Below are positions 10,986 through 22,490 of a stretch of DNA of 64,000 nucleotides, in pieces. Source of the stretch: Delphinus delphis (Eukaryota > Chordata > Mammalia > Artiodactyla > Delphinidae); assembly GCF_949987515.2 (NCBI RefSeq), contig NC_082700.1:35427380-35491379 (forward strand). Reading direction: 5' to 3'. The position numbers and the translations under genes were made by a program. Position 1 is the stretch's first letter, and each line of letters begins with the position of its first letter. The notes under the pieces were generated by a model. That model did not search any database. It was given only the letters and a program-made list of their open reading frames with translations, and had not been told where the DNA came from.

Positions 10986-11481
10986 ATTGCATATACACAT
11001 AATTATTATATACATGTCATATTTTAAGCTCTTTCAAGTTAGTTGCATTTTCTGATTTTTACAACAGCCACAGATGATTGCTGGTTTTTTAGATAGTATC
11101 ATGAACTAAAAGCCATGGACTCCAAGACCTTAGAAAAAAAGAAAAAAAACTTATCTAAACACTCTGTATATTATTCAGAGTGATGGTATAAATTCTGTTT
11201 TGGTACAGGTACTTCTTGTTTGTTTCTGTAGAATATTTTATGTAATATATGTTAAATCAGAAATTGTGGATGAAAATATTTTATGTAGTATATATTAAGT
11301 CATAAAAAGTCTAAGAGTTTTCCATACTTGAAAGTTAAGTTAGTCTATACAGTTTCATATATATTTTGACAGAAATATCAGATTGCTGGATCTGAGAAAC
11401 AGAACAGGTATTACACCAAAAACACCAAAGTAGCATCTTAACGCCTGTTCTTTGACCCCCACACCTCATTGGGTGACACAC
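10986..11481. other. AT-rich non-coding DNA
   Basis: No gene is present. A short tandem-like echo (gaatattttatgtaatatat and aatattttatgtagtatata near 11230-11295) suggests a local duplication of about 50 bases. Confidence 0.5.
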
Positions 11482-11696
11482 TGACTTGGTCTGTTCAGGC
11501 TACTATAACAAAATATCATAGACTGGGTGGCTTATAAAAAATAAAAATTTATTTCTCACACTTCTGGAGGCTAGGAAGTCCAAGATCAAGGTGATAGCAG
11601 ATTAGGTGTCTTTTAAGAGTCTACTTCCTGGTTCACAGACAACTGTCTCCTTGCTGTGTCTTCACACAGGGAGGAAGCTCTCCACAGCTTCTTTTT
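11482..11696 (-). repeat. MaLR/MLT1-type LTR, reverse, 3' part (left of L1-A)
   Basis: The segment ttggtctgttcaggctacta through aaatttatttctcaca to gaggaagctct is the reverse complement of a MaLR (MLT1/MST-like) LTR 3' half. Its missing half lies at 16998-17148, beyond the L1 insertion. Both halves sum to about 366 bp, close to a full LTR of this class. Confidence 0.85.
11687..11696. repeat. Target-site duplication of L1-A, left copy
   Basis: The ten bases gcttcttttt recur at 16998-17007 on the other side of the L1. They lie in the interrupted LTR. Confidence 0.75.
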
Positions 11697-12181
11697 CTTT
11701 TGAATTTTTGAATTTTATTTTATTTATTTATTTTATACAGCAGGTTCCTATTAGTCATCAGTTTTATACACATTAGTGTATACATGTCAATCCCAATCGC
11801 CCAATTCATCACAACCCCCCACCACCCCCAGCTGCTTTCACCCCTTGGTGTCCATACATTTATTCTCTACATCTGTGTCTCAATTTCTGCTGCCCAAACC
11901 AGTTCATCTGTACCATTTTTCTAGATTCCACATATATGCGTTAATATACGATATTTGTTTTTCTCTTTCTGACTTACTTCACTCTGTATGACAGTCTATA
12001 GATCCTTCCACGTCTCAACAAATGACCCAATTTTGTTCCTTTTTATGCCTGAGCAATATTCCACTGTATATATGTACCATATCTTCTTTATCCCTTTGTC
12101 TGTCGATGGGCATTTAGGTTGCTTCCATGACCTGGCTATTGTAAATAGTGCTGCAATGAATATGTGGATACATGTGTCTTC

Positions 12182-12394
12182 TTTTTTTTTTTTTTTTTTT
12201 TGTGGTACGCGGGCCTCTCACTGTTGTGGCTTCTCCCATTGTGGAGCACAGGCTCTGGGCACACAGGCTCAGTGGCCATGGTTCACAGGCCTAGCCACTC
12301 TGTAGCACGTGGGATATTCCCGAACCAGGGCACGAACCATGTCCCCTGCATCAGCAGGCGGACTCTCAACCACTGCACCACCAGGGAAGACCCC
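12182..12394 (-). repeat. CHR-type SINE inserted in L1-A ORF2
   Basis: The plus strand shows a poly-T run at 12182-12202 (the reversed A tail), then the reverse complement of the CHR SINE, ending ccaccagggaagacccc. An imperfect target-site duplication is seen as atgtgtcttcttt on the left and atttgtctttttg on the right. It is younger than L1-A and interrupts its ORF2. Confidence 0.92.
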
Positions 12395-13844
12395 ATTTGT
12401 CTTTTTGAATTATGGTTTTCTCTGGGTATATATCCAGTAGCTGGATTGCTGGATCATATAGTAATTCTATATTTAGGTTTTTAAGGAACGTCCATACTGT
12501 TCTCCATAGTGGCTGTATCAATTTACATTCCCACCAACAGTGCAAGAGGGTTCCCTTTTCTCCACAGCATTTGTTGTTTGTAGATTTTCTGATGATGCCC
12601 ATTCTAACTGGTGTGATGTGATACCTCATTGTAGTTTTGATTTGCATTTCTCTAATAATTAGTGATGTTGAGCAGCTTTTCATGTGCTTCTTTGCCATCT
12701 GTATGTCTTCTTTGGAGAAATGTCTATTTAGGTGTTCTGCCCATTTTTGGATTGGGTTCTTTGTGTCTTTAATATTGAGCTGCATGAGCTGTTTGTATAT
12801 TTTGGAGATTAATCCTTTGTCCGTTGATTCATTTGCAAATATTTTTTCCCATTCTGAGGGTTGTCTTTTCATCCAGTTTATGGTTTCCTTTGCTGTGCAA
12901 GTTTGAAGTTTCATTAGGACCCATTTGTTTATTTTTGTTTTTATTTCCATTACTCTAGGAGGTAGATCAAAACAGATCTTGCTGTGATTTATTTCAAAGA
13001 GTGTTTTTCCTATGTTTTCCTCTAAGAGTTTTATAGTGTCTGGTCTTACATTTAGGTGGCTAATCCATTTTCAGTTTATTTTTGTGTATGGTGTTAGGGA
13101 GTGTTCTAATTTCTTTCTTTTACATGTAGCAGTCCAGTTTTCCCAACACTATTTATTGAAGAGACTGTCATTTCTCCATTGTATATCCTTGCCTCCTTTG
13201 TCATAGATTAGCTGACCATAGGCGCATGGGTTTATCTCTGAGTTTTTATCTTGTTCCAATTATCTATATTTCTGTTTTTGTGCCAGTACCATATTCTCTT
13301 GATTACTGTAGCTTTGTAGTATAATCTGAAGTCAGGGAGTCTGATTCCTCCAGCTCTGCTTTTTTTCCCTTAAGAATGCCTTGGCTATTCGGACTCTTTT
13401 GTGTCTCCACACAAATTTTAAGATTTTTTGTTCTAGTTCTGTAAAAACTGCCATTGGTGATTTGATAGGGATTGCATTGAATCTGTAGATTGCTTTGGGT
13501 AGTAGAGTCATTTCCACAATATTGATTCTTCCAATCCAAGAACGTGGTATATCTCTCCATCTGTTGGTATCATCTTTAATTTCTTTCTTCAGTGTCTTAT
13601 AGTTTTCTGCATAGAGGTCTTTTGTCTCCCTAGGTAGGTTTATTCCTAGGTATTTTATTCTTTTTGTTGCAATGGTAGATGGGAGTGTTTTCTTAATTTC
13701 TCTTTTAGATTTTTCATCATTAGTGTATAAGAATGCAAGAGATTTCTGTGCATTAATTTTGTATCCTGCAACTTTACCAAATTCACTGATTTGCTCTAGT
13801 AGTTTTCTGGTGGCATCTTTTGGATTCTCCATGTATACTGTCAT

Positions 13845-13856
13845 GTCATCTGCAAA
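13845..13856 (-). other. FADD reverse-transcriptase catalytic box of L1-A
   Basis: The minus strand encodes PFADDMTVY, the signature metal-binding aspartate pair of L1 reverse transcriptase. It is intact although the surrounding ORF is broken. Confidence 0.85.
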
Positions 13857-16003
13857 TGGTGACAGCTTTACTTCTTCTTTTCCAATTTGTATTCCTTTTA
13901 TTTATTTTTTTTTCTCTTTTTGCCCTGATTAGGACTTCCAGACTATGTTGAATAATAGTGATGAGAGTGGACATCCTTGTTTTGTTCCTGATCTTAGAGG
14001 AGATACTTTCACTTTTTCACCATTGAGAATGATGTTTGCTGTGGGTTTGTCATATATGGCCTTTATTATGTTGAGGTAGATTCCCTCTATGCCCACTTTC
14101 TGGAGAGTTTTTGTCATAAATGTGTGTTGAAGCTTGTCAAAAGCTTTTTCTGCATCAATTGAGATGATCATATGGTTTTTATTCTTCAATTTGTTAATAT
14201 GGTGTATCACATTGATTGATTTGTGTATATTGAAGAATCCTTGGATCCTTGGGATAAATCCCACTTGATCATGGTGTATGATCCTTTTAATGTGTTGTTA
14301 GATTCTGTTTGTTAGTACTTTGTTGAGGATTTTTGCATCTATATTCATCAGTGATATTGGTCTGTAATTTTCTTTTTTTGTAGTATCTATGTCTGGTTTT
14401 GATATCAGGGCGATGGTGGCCTGATAGAATGAGATTAGGAGTGTTCCTTCCTCTGAAATTATTTGGAAGAGTTTGACAAGGATGGGTGTTAGCTCTTCTC
14501 TAAATGGTTGATAGACTTCACCTGTGAAGCCATCTGGTCCTGGACCTTTGTTTGTTGGAAGATTTAATCACAGTTTCAATTTCATTCCTTGTGATTGGTC
14601 TGTTCATATTTTCTATTTCTTCCTGGTTCAGTCTTGGGAGGTTATATCTTTCTAAGAATTTGTCCATTTCTTCCAGGTTGTCCATTTTATTGGCATAGAG
14701 TTTCTTGTAGTAGTCTCTTAGGATGCTTTGTATTTCTGTGGTGTCTGTTTTAACTTCTCCTTTTTCATTTCTAATTTTTTTGATTTGAGTCCTATCCCTC
14801 TTTTTCTTGTTTAGTCTTCCTAATGGGTTATCATTTTTTTTAAACTTCTAAAAGAGGCAGCCTTTAGTTTTATTGATCCTTGCTATTGTTTTCTTTGTTT
14901 CTATTTCATTTATTTCTGCTCTGATCTTTATGATTTCTTTCCTTCTGTTAACTTTGGGTTTTGTTTGTTCTTTTTTCTCTAGTTCCCTTACGAGTAAGGT
15001 TAGGTGGTTTCTTTGAGATTTTTCTTGTTTCTTGAGGTAGGCTTTTATAGCTATAAACTTCCCTCTTAGAATTGCTTTTCCTGCATCCCATAGGTTTTGG
15101 ATCATCGTGTTTTCATTGTCATTTGTCTCTAGGTATTTTTTGATTTCCTGTTTGATTTCTTCAGTGATCTGTTGGTTATTTAGTAACGTATTGTTTCCCT
15201 CCATGTGTTTGTGTTTTTTATGTTTTTTTCCCTGTAATTCATTTCCCTGTAATTTCATAGTGTGGTCAGAAAAGATGCTTGATAAGGTTTCAGTTTTCTT
15301 AAATGTGCATAGGCTTGATTTGTGACCCAAGATGTCATCTATCCTGGAGGATGTTCCGTGCGCACTTGAGAAGAAAGTGGAATCTGCTGTTTTTGGATGG
15401 AATGTTCTATAAATATCAGTTAAATCTATGTGGTCTATTGTGTCATTTAAAGCTTCTGTTTCTTATTTATTTTCCTTTTGGGTGATCTGTCCATTGGTGT
15501 AAGTGAGGTGTTAAAGTCCCCCACTATGATTGTGTTACTGTCGTCTTCCTCTTTTATTGCTGTTAGCAGTTGCCTTGTGTATTGAGGTGCTCCTATGTTG
15601 GGTGCATATATATTTATAATTGTTGTATCTTCTTCTTGGATCAATCCCTTGATCATTATGTAGTGTCCTTCCTTGTCTCTTGTAACATTCTTTATTTTAA
15701 TGTCTATTTTATCTGATATGAGTATTGCTACTCCAGCTTTGTTTTGATTTCCATTTGCATGGAATATCTTTTTCCTTTTTCTCACTTTCAGTCTGTATGT
15801 GTCTCTAGGTCTGAAGTTGATCTTTTGTAGACAGTATTTATGGGTCTTGTTTTTGTATCCATTCAGCAATCCTATGTCCTTTGGCTGGAGCATTTAATCC
15901 ATTCACATTTAAGGTAATTATCATTATGTATGTTCCTATGACCATTTTCTTAATTGTTTTGGGTTTGTTTCTCTAGGTCCTTTTCTTGTCTTGTGTTTCC
16001 TAC

Positions 16004-16923
16004 TTAGAGAAGTTCCTTTAACATTTGTTGTAGAGCTGGTTTGGTGGTGCTGAATTCTATTAGCTTTTGCTTGTTTGTAAAGCTTTTGATTTCTCCATCG
16101 AATCTGAATGAGATCCTTGCCGGGTAGAGTAATCTTGGTTGTAGGTTCTTCCCTTTCATCATTTTAAGTATATCATGCCACTCTCTTCTGGCTTGTAGAG
16201 TCTCTGATGAGAAATCAGCTGTTAACCTTACAGTTTAACAAGGGAATGGGGGTTCCGTTGTATGTTATTTGTCATTTTTCCCTTGCTGCTTTCAATAATT
16301 TTTCTTTTTCTTTAATTTTTGCCAATTTGACTATTATGTGTCTCAACGTGTTTCTCCTTTGGTTTATCCTCTAGGGGACTCTCTGCACTTCCTGGATTTG
16401 GGTGGCTATTTCTTTTCCCATGTTAGGGAAATTTTCATCTGTAATCTCTTCAAATATTTTCTCGGGTCCTTTCTCTCTTTTCTCCTTTTGGAACCCCTAT
16501 AATGCAAATGTTGTTGTGTTTAATGTTGTCCCAGAGGTCTCTTAGTCTGTCTTCATTTCTTTTCATTCTTTTTTCTTCATTCTGTTCCACAACAGTGAAT
16601 TCCACCATTCTATCTTCCAGGTCACTTATCCATTCTTCTGCCTCAGTTATTCTGCTATTGATTCCTTCTAGTGTACTTTTCATTTCAGTTATTGTATTGT
16701 TTATCTCTGTTTGTTTGTTCTTGAATTCTTCTAGTTCTTTGTTAAACATTTCTTTCATCTTCTCCATCCTTACCTCCATTCTTTTTCCAAGATCCTGGAT
16801 CATCTTCATTGTCATTATTCTGAATTCTTTTTCTGGAAGGTTGCCTATCTCCATTTCATTTAGTTGTTTTTCTGGGGTGTTATTTTGTTTCTTCATCTGG
16901 TACATAGTTCTCTGCCTTTCCAT
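16004..16923 (-). pseudogene. L1-A ORF1 remnant (RNA-binding chaperone)
   Basis: ORF1 encodes the trimeric RNA-binding protein of the L1 ribonucleoprotein. The minus-strand ATG at 16921-16923 begins MERQRTMYQMKKQNN, followed by a coiled-coil-like, Glu/Lys-rich stretch (residues about 25-120) with heptad character. The frame runs to 16450 (157 codons) and then breaks in the RRM region. The expected end is the TAA at 16004-16006, judged from alignment with L1-B. The size of about 306 codons is normal for ORF1, so only the frame is damaged. Confidence 0.85.
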
Positions 16924-16997
16924 CTTGTCTATCTTTCTGTGAATGTGTTTTTCATTCCACAGGCTGCAGGATTGTAGTTCTTCTTGCCTCTGCTAAG

Positions 16998-17148
16998 GCT
17001 TCTTTTTTAAGAGCACTAATCCCATTCATGAGGGTTCCACCCTCATGATCTAATCACCTCCCAGAGGCCCCACCTCCTAATAGTGTTACATTGGGTTTAA
17101 GAGTTTAACATGAATTTAAGGGGGATACAAAAATTCTTTCCATTGCAC
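16998..17148 (-). repeat. MaLR/MLT1-type LTR, reverse, 5' part (right of L1-A)
   Basis: The segment gagcactaatcccattcatg, then tcatgatctaatcacctccc and cccacctcctaatagtgtta is the reverse complement of the MLT1/MST 5' half. It completes the LTR begun at 11482-11696 and carries the right target-site copy gcttcttttt at 16998-17007. Confidence 0.87.
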
Positions 17149-18339
17149 ACAGTATATGTTATTAAGTCATCATGCAGTGGGTTCACATCACAAGAGTGGA
17201 AGCCCAAAATTAAAACACTTAGTGCTTATATAGAGCAGCTCGTACATCTACCCAATTTTCCTGCTAGAAAAAGAAAGACTTCATTCTTAATCTGAAATAT
17301 AAAAGAATCTCTTCATATGAGGATTGGAAAGTCTTCATGTTTATTACCCTGAAATTTAATCAAATGTCTCTCAAAAGAAGGAGTGTCTAAGTTTATTATT
17401 ACTGTGGGACACAACAAATCTTCAGGAAGAGGAGGGAATTTTTACTATCTTGAAATGTGTCCAGTGAATAATATGTTCTCTACATTTATTATAGCTTATA
17501 ATTCTTTTCCTACAGAAGGCCTGAAATGTGCAGAAAAACAGAAATCCAGGGAGAATTATCTCTTGGCATTATCTTTATACTGTAATTAATTAAGAAATAT
17601 TTAAAATTATAAACTTAAAGTTTTCCAGGGAAGATTTTTTCAGTTTTGAGACTCTAAGGTTTCTTAATTTTCTATGTTATTTTATTTATTTAAAATATTA
17701 TTAAGCTCTAATAAAGTAATAATACACATAGTCCTACAAGGCCACTTCCCTCTTGGAAATCACAATCTAGTATTGAAAACAATGTATACATTGTATACAC
17801 ATAAATGGACAGAAGATTGCCATTTGAACAGGTCTACTAATAGAATTTGACAGTTACAGAGATCAGAGAAAGATTCTCTGAGATACTGATGCTGCTTAAT
17901 AAAGAATGGATATAATTTACTTAGGTGAACACTCCAAGGAGAGAGATTTGCATGTACCATCCTCCATGGTGGAAGCATACATAGCCTATTCCTAGTCCAG
18001 AGCAAATGGAAGTGTAAGAGCAAGTGGGTCCTGGGGTTACAAGGTGCTGCTGTGATAAGGACTTCTCAATCTTTTAGGGCCAATGGGCCTTACATGTCTT
18101 AAAAAATAAAGAGGCATGGAGGTGTTTTTAGTGGGAGAAAAAGTATGGTCATTTGATGTACATTTTCAAAATATTACTATGGCTGCTGTTTATCAAAACA
18201 GAAGAAGACCTGACTGCCAATATAAATGTGTCTCCCAGTATGAATTCCAGCAAAGTATAGCCCACAATAAAGTAAAAAGCAGGTTGCAGACTTCATCTGT
18301 AACTAGTATTTCATGACCTATAATATCACATGAATATTA
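17149..18339. other. Non-coding DNA, no recognised element
   Basis: No gene-like frame is seen; the frames of 60-87 codons here have no family signature. The sequence is AT-rich and probably unique. Confidence 0.55.
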
Positions 18340-18906
18340 TGTTGGGCAGAATTCTAAGATAGCCTTAAGATACCTGCCTGATCCTACTGTGGGGCTCTGT
18401 AATATACTCTTCTCTTGGAGTAAGGAATAATTTGTGAATATGATGGGGTATGATTCCCCTGATTAATTACTAGTTAGTTGATTTAAAAGGAAATTGTTGA
18501 GATGGGCATTTACTAATCAAGTGTGCCTTTCAAAGGGTCTGTGTGCTCCTGAAGTCAGGGAGATTTTAATGTGAGAAAACAATGGAGGGGCCACATATCG
18601 AGGACCTGAGAGTGCCACCTGGGAATGAGAACAGCCCTGGTTTGACAGCCAGTGGGAAAGTGGGGCTGCAGTCATACAAGTTACTAAATTCTTCCAATAC
18701 CCTGAGTGAGTTTGGGAGAAAACTCAAGTTCACAAGATCATCTCAGTGCCAGCCAGTACATTAATTTCAGCCTGGTGGGAACTGAGAGGAGTATATAGTT
18801 ATTCTGTGCTCAGATTCTTGACTCATGAAAACAGTAAGATAATTCATGGGTGTTGTTGAAAGCACCTAAATTTTGGATAACATGGTATTTAATGGTAGAA
18901 AACTGT
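18340..18906 (+). repeat. MLT1-type LTR, forward
   Basis: The start tgttgggcagaattctaaga, then ttgtgaatatgatggggtat, tcctgaagtcagggagattt, ccctgagtgagtttgggaga, catgggtgttgtt and an end near aatggtagaaaactg follow the MLT1C-like LTR consensus in order. The full length of about 567 bp is retained with internal divergence and small gaps. It is a solo LTR, with no internal MaLR sequence beside it. The 60-codon frame at 18582-18764 is incidental. Confidence 0.85.
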
Positions 18907-19709
18907 ATGTGTGTGTGTCATACACACATTTAAAGACTTTTTCTTGAATTGCTCTTAAAAAGCCATTATTCCTGTGTCACTGAATTCCTAACTTTGTTAC
19001 TAAATTAGGATAAGATTTTAGTCAAAGCTTTGATGAGAATGGCCATTCATAGCTAAACAAAAATGCACTGATATGAAACTAATTGCTCATGGGTCATTAA
19101 TATTAATTTTGGAAATATGACAGAATTAAATTAAAAAAATTGTTGAGGATACTTTCCAATCAGGTGGATTTGAACAGGCTCAAACACATACTTTGAATTG
19201 GGGGTGGATGTAGTTGTTCAGTCATAGGTTAAATTAATGTTCTCATCACAGTATCATCCTCTGTATATTAATCTTAGGTCAGTACAGTGCATGACACCTC
19301 ACCTGAATGGTTTCTAAGCAGTCTTACATATTTTCTAAGCTGAAATTAAGTGGCTTAAAAACTCTAGATCTAATATATTAAAACACAGAGAAATCTTGGT
19401 GCTTGACAATTAAATTAGTCTGCATGGTCAATCATTTTGTTACCAATTGTATTCTGAATCTAATATGCAATATAACTTTTTATCAGATGTCTGTAGGCTT
19501 TACTTAAATTTTTAAATATCAAAATGAAGTTTTAATTACTGAATATAGAATATAAAATATAATTTTGAAATTTAAATAAATGTTATTTATTTTACAAGCT
19601 TGTAGAAGAGAAAAATGGTTAACTATATTATATATGTATAAAAACATTCATATGTTTATATTATAATTAGTAAAACCAACTAGTAAAAAGCTATTTCCCC
19701 AGTGATTTC
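18907..19709. other. AT-rich non-coding DNA
   Basis: No gene or confident repeat is visible. A TG/CA imperfect palindrome occurs at about 18907-18929. Confidence 0.55.
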
Positions 19710-19763
<54 letters not shown>

Positions 19764-20095
19764 AAGCTGAACAATTCATGTGTTTGATAAACCTGTATGT
19801 ATATATACATATGTGTGTATAGACCTATGAAAACTTATATATATATAAACCTTTGTGTGTATATATATGTACATTCATATATATCCATATATATCCGTGT
19901 ATATAGACACCTGTGTGTGTAAGTGTATATGTGTATATATGTACCTGTATATATATAAGCTCACATTTATACACACCTACATTCACATAAGTGAATGAAT
20001 AAGAATTCATTTATTTATGGTTAGGAATATATATATGTATAGTTAGAAAATCTGTATATGCACACACATATACATGTACATATATATGCAAAAAA
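19710..20095. repeat. Compound TA/CA/TG microsatellite field
   Basis: A pure (AT)n run at about 19713-19749 passes into (AC)n to about 19762. About 300 bp of mixed tatata, tgtgta and catata motifs follow, partly in short inverted arrangements (for example acctgtgtgtgtaagtgtat and tatgtgtatatatgtacctg). It is a decayed dinucleotide field and has no coding meaning. Confidence 0.85.
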
Positions 20096-20175
20096 TTTTA
20101 ATCCCTTTCATCTACCCACAAGATTGAGAATAGTGTACATTTAGTGTACAACAAATATTAGTTGACTGAATGAAA
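20096..20175 (+). repeat. LINE-2 3' end relic
   Basis: The stretch tgtacaacaaatattagttg followed by actgaatgaa resembles the L2 3' terminus (aataaatatttgttgaatgaatga). It is short and diverged. Confidence 0.4.
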
Positions 20176-20790
20176 TAATACATTTATGAATACTATATGA
20201 TTAAATACCTATATGTCTCTTTATAGTTAAATGTATTTGTTACATTCCATATAAATATTAATATTATATCAGAAGGAAATATTATTTTTAATAGTATTAA
20301 AATTTTTACTATTCCTCTCAGAGGAAGAAAAATGTCTCCAGCTCAATCTTTTCAGTTTTTGTAAAAAGTAAGTTGGAAGTTTTCTCATTGATGAAGAAAG
20401 CAATAACGTTTGCTCCCTTTTGAGTGACACACTAGACAAATACAGAACATTTTGTTACTACAATGTACAGGGAGATGCATTTCCCAAAGATGTCAAAAGC
20501 TTGACAATTATATGTTAATGATTATGTCTGTCCTTTGATGAACTATAGCATAAAAACAATCCATGAAAGGTAAGTATGAAGCAGGATGAGCCAAAATATT
20601 ATACTCTTTTGAAATTATAATTTCTAATCATTATAATTACCCAATATTTTAACATATTTCAAAATATGTTATTCAACTTTCAGTGGTTTAATTAGCAATA
20701 CCTTCACACTAATTGAAAGATGTTGAATTAAAAATATGAAGTACAAAGAAAGGAGGTTTCTAAAAATGAGGTGTTGATATATCTATATAA
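20176..20790. other. AT-rich non-coding DNA
   Basis: No gene or named repeat is seen. Confidence 0.55.
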
Positions 20791-20796
20791 GGAAAG

Positions 20797-21022
20797 GGGG
20801 AAGGGATAAATTGGGAGATTGGGATTGACATATACACACTACTATATACAAAATAGATAACTAATAAGAACCTACTGTACAGCACAGGGAATTCTACTAA
20901 ATACTCTGTAATGCCCTACATGAGAATAGAATCTAAAAAAAATGGATATATGTATATGAGTAACTGATTCATTTTGCTGTACAGCAAAACTAACGAAACA
21001 TTATAAATCAACTACAAAAAAA
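20797..21022 (+). repeat. 5'-truncated L1, 3' UTR only
   Basis: The segment gggataaattgggagattgg, then gattgacatatacacactac, cctactgtacagcacaggga and ttgctgtacagcaaaactaa ends in an A-rich tail near 21022. It matches the 3' UTR of the L1-D type (compare the reverse complement of 41165-41400). It is a typical short 5'-truncated insertion of about 225 bp. Confidence 0.85.
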
Positions 21023-21521
21023 TCGCTAACCTGAAACATTACCTAGGTCTAATATTTTGACATTGTGTGTTCAGTATTTAGATATGGTTACTTAAATTGT
21101 CAAATGAGGATAATATTTGAGCTAAGGGAGTTAAAACTAAAAGTGTTTTTCAGTGAATTGTCTTAATGATATTATTGTAAATTGGCTTCTATACTGAGAT
21201 GCAGAAATGGATGTACAATAATTGGTTAGGTTGTATACTATGTGTTATATGATAGGAAATATTGGTATAACTCCCTTCTCCTAGTATGCCACACATTATA
21301 TATTGTAGCTATAATGCTTAAGAGAATCAATGAAGGATATGACTTAATGGTAGAGACAAATAAATTGGTTGGTATCATTAATTTATTATATTAATTGTGC
21401 TATCAATATATTATAATTTAAAAACCCATTTTATTAATAGAATAAATATTTATATTTATTCTATTATCCAGAATATATAGAATGTAAACTATTGAAGTTC
21501 TGTCATAAAAGCCTGTTTTAA
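21023..21521. other. AT-rich non-coding DNA
   Basis: No gene or named repeat is visible. Confidence 0.55.
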
Positions 21522-21550
21522 ACACACAAACACACACACACACACACACA
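21522..21550. repeat. CA microsatellite
   Basis: A (CA)n run with one interruption (acacacaaacacac) occupies these bases. Confidence 0.9.
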
Positions 21551-21873
21551 GAGGTTAAATTAGCATAATCTATTTAGCCAGTAAAATTTTAATGTTCCCA
21601 TTTCTGTTGGCAAAACTAGACTTGAGGATTAAATATTCTGAGAAAGATCATGCAGTCAGTAAGCAGCTAAATCTGTTCATATTCAAGACTTATTCTTGTA
21701 ACCATCCTACTTATAATGCAGCTCACATAATTAGTTGAACTTTTGACATATAAAAAAATTATTGATAAATTATTGAGGAAAAATTTTTTATTTAAAAAAT
21801 AATTTTGATTGACTTTGAAATCTTTGAATGAATTGCTGGAGTAAAACCTTGACTTCTAACTGTGCTTATTCCT
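21551..21873. other. AT-rich non-coding DNA
   Basis: No gene or named repeat is visible between the CA run and the next SINE. Confidence 0.5.
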
Positions 21874-22117
21874 CTCATTACTGTTTTCTTTTTTTTTGTT
21901 TGTTTGTTTTTTGCTGTATGCTGGCCTCTCACTGTTGTGGCCTCTCCTGTTGCAGAGCACAGACTCCGGACACGCAGGCTCAGCGGCCATGGCTCACGGG
22001 CCTAGCCGCTCCGTGGCATGTGGGATCTTCCCGGACCGGGGCACGAACCCATGAGCCCTGCATCGGCAGTCGGACTCTCAACCACTGCGCCACCAGGGAA
22101 TCCCTCATTGCTGTTTT
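21874..22117 (-). repeat. CHR-type SINE, reverse, with target-site duplication
   Basis: The body at about 21888-22103 is the reverse complement of a complete CHR SINE, starting with a T-rich tail and ending gcgccaccagggaatccc. It is flanked by ctcattactgtttt (21874-21887) and ctcattgctgtttt (22104-22117), which match at 13 of 14 bases. The frame at 21828-22184 (plus) is a SINE artefact. Confidence 0.94.
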
Positions 22118-22490
22118 TAATAAGAAATCAAGTAAAAGGAAAACAAACGCAGAGAATAGAATAAAGAAGGCATTACTTACTTAATTTGTCAATGTACAAA
22201 TCTTTTTATACAGTAAAGTGCTTACAAAGTAGTTGTTCAATATTGTCTTCTTTCAGAATAAAATGAAGGTTTGACTGACAAACAATACAACTTTAATTTT
22301 TTAAGTGAATTGGATTTTCTGAGTCCTAGATGTTTTGTCCCTGTAGGATCAATGAATTCACTTCTTTTTCTAGATGGAAACAGTTGCATTGGAGATTGTG
22401 CCTCCCTTTTGCTGTCCATTATAAAGCCTAACAGATTAGCCAGACAATGTCAATTTGTGTGTTACATTTCCAGTTTGGTTCCCAGGAATC
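22118..22490. other. Non-coding DNA between two SINEs
   Basis: The frame at 22271-22534 (87 codons, plus) runs into the next SINE and has no recognisable domain. There is no sign of a host exon. Confidence 0.5.

Larger units (their letters stand above)
11931..15945 (-). pseudogene. L1-A ORF2 remnant (endonuclease and reverse transcriptase)
   Basis: ORF2 encodes the L1 endonuclease/reverse transcriptase used for target-primed reverse transcription. The start is the minus-strand ATG at 15943-15945, directly upstream of MVIGTY. A stop follows within about 35 codons. The apurinic-type endonuclease section at 15447-15893 keeps NIYAPN and a VGDFNT motif. The reverse transcriptase has [10 protein letters not shown] in 13929-14264 and an intact FADD box at 13845-13856. 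The C-terminal section at 12366-12950 is cut by the SINE at 12182-12394. The expected stop is TAG at 11931-11933. Frameshifts and stops separate these pieces. Without the SINE the length is about 3.8 kb, normal for ORF2. Confidence 0.9.
11697..16997 (-). mobile_element. L1-A: 5'-truncated LINE-1, about 5.3 kb, in an LTR
   Basis: Reading on the minus strand, the element begins in the last part of the 5' UTR next to ORF1 (about 16990), followed by ORF1, ORF2, a 3' UTR and an A-rich end at about 11697-11745 (attttattttatttatttat on plus). It is flanked by a 10-bp target-site duplication and splits a MaLR LTR. A CHR SINE sits in its ORF2 at 12182-12394. Its 3' UTR (acagcaggttcctattagtc on plus) differs from those of L1-B/C and L1-D, so it belongs to another subfamily. 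Both ORFs are broken, so it is dead. Confidence 0.93.

Noticed and set aside
10709..10987. 92-codon minus-strand frame starting MTSATNLGNQ.
   Set aside because: It lies wholly within an old LTR, on the opposite strand, with no known domain.
12412..12906. Plus-strand frames across L1-A that could be host exons.
   Set aside because: They are antisense readings of L1 ORF2.
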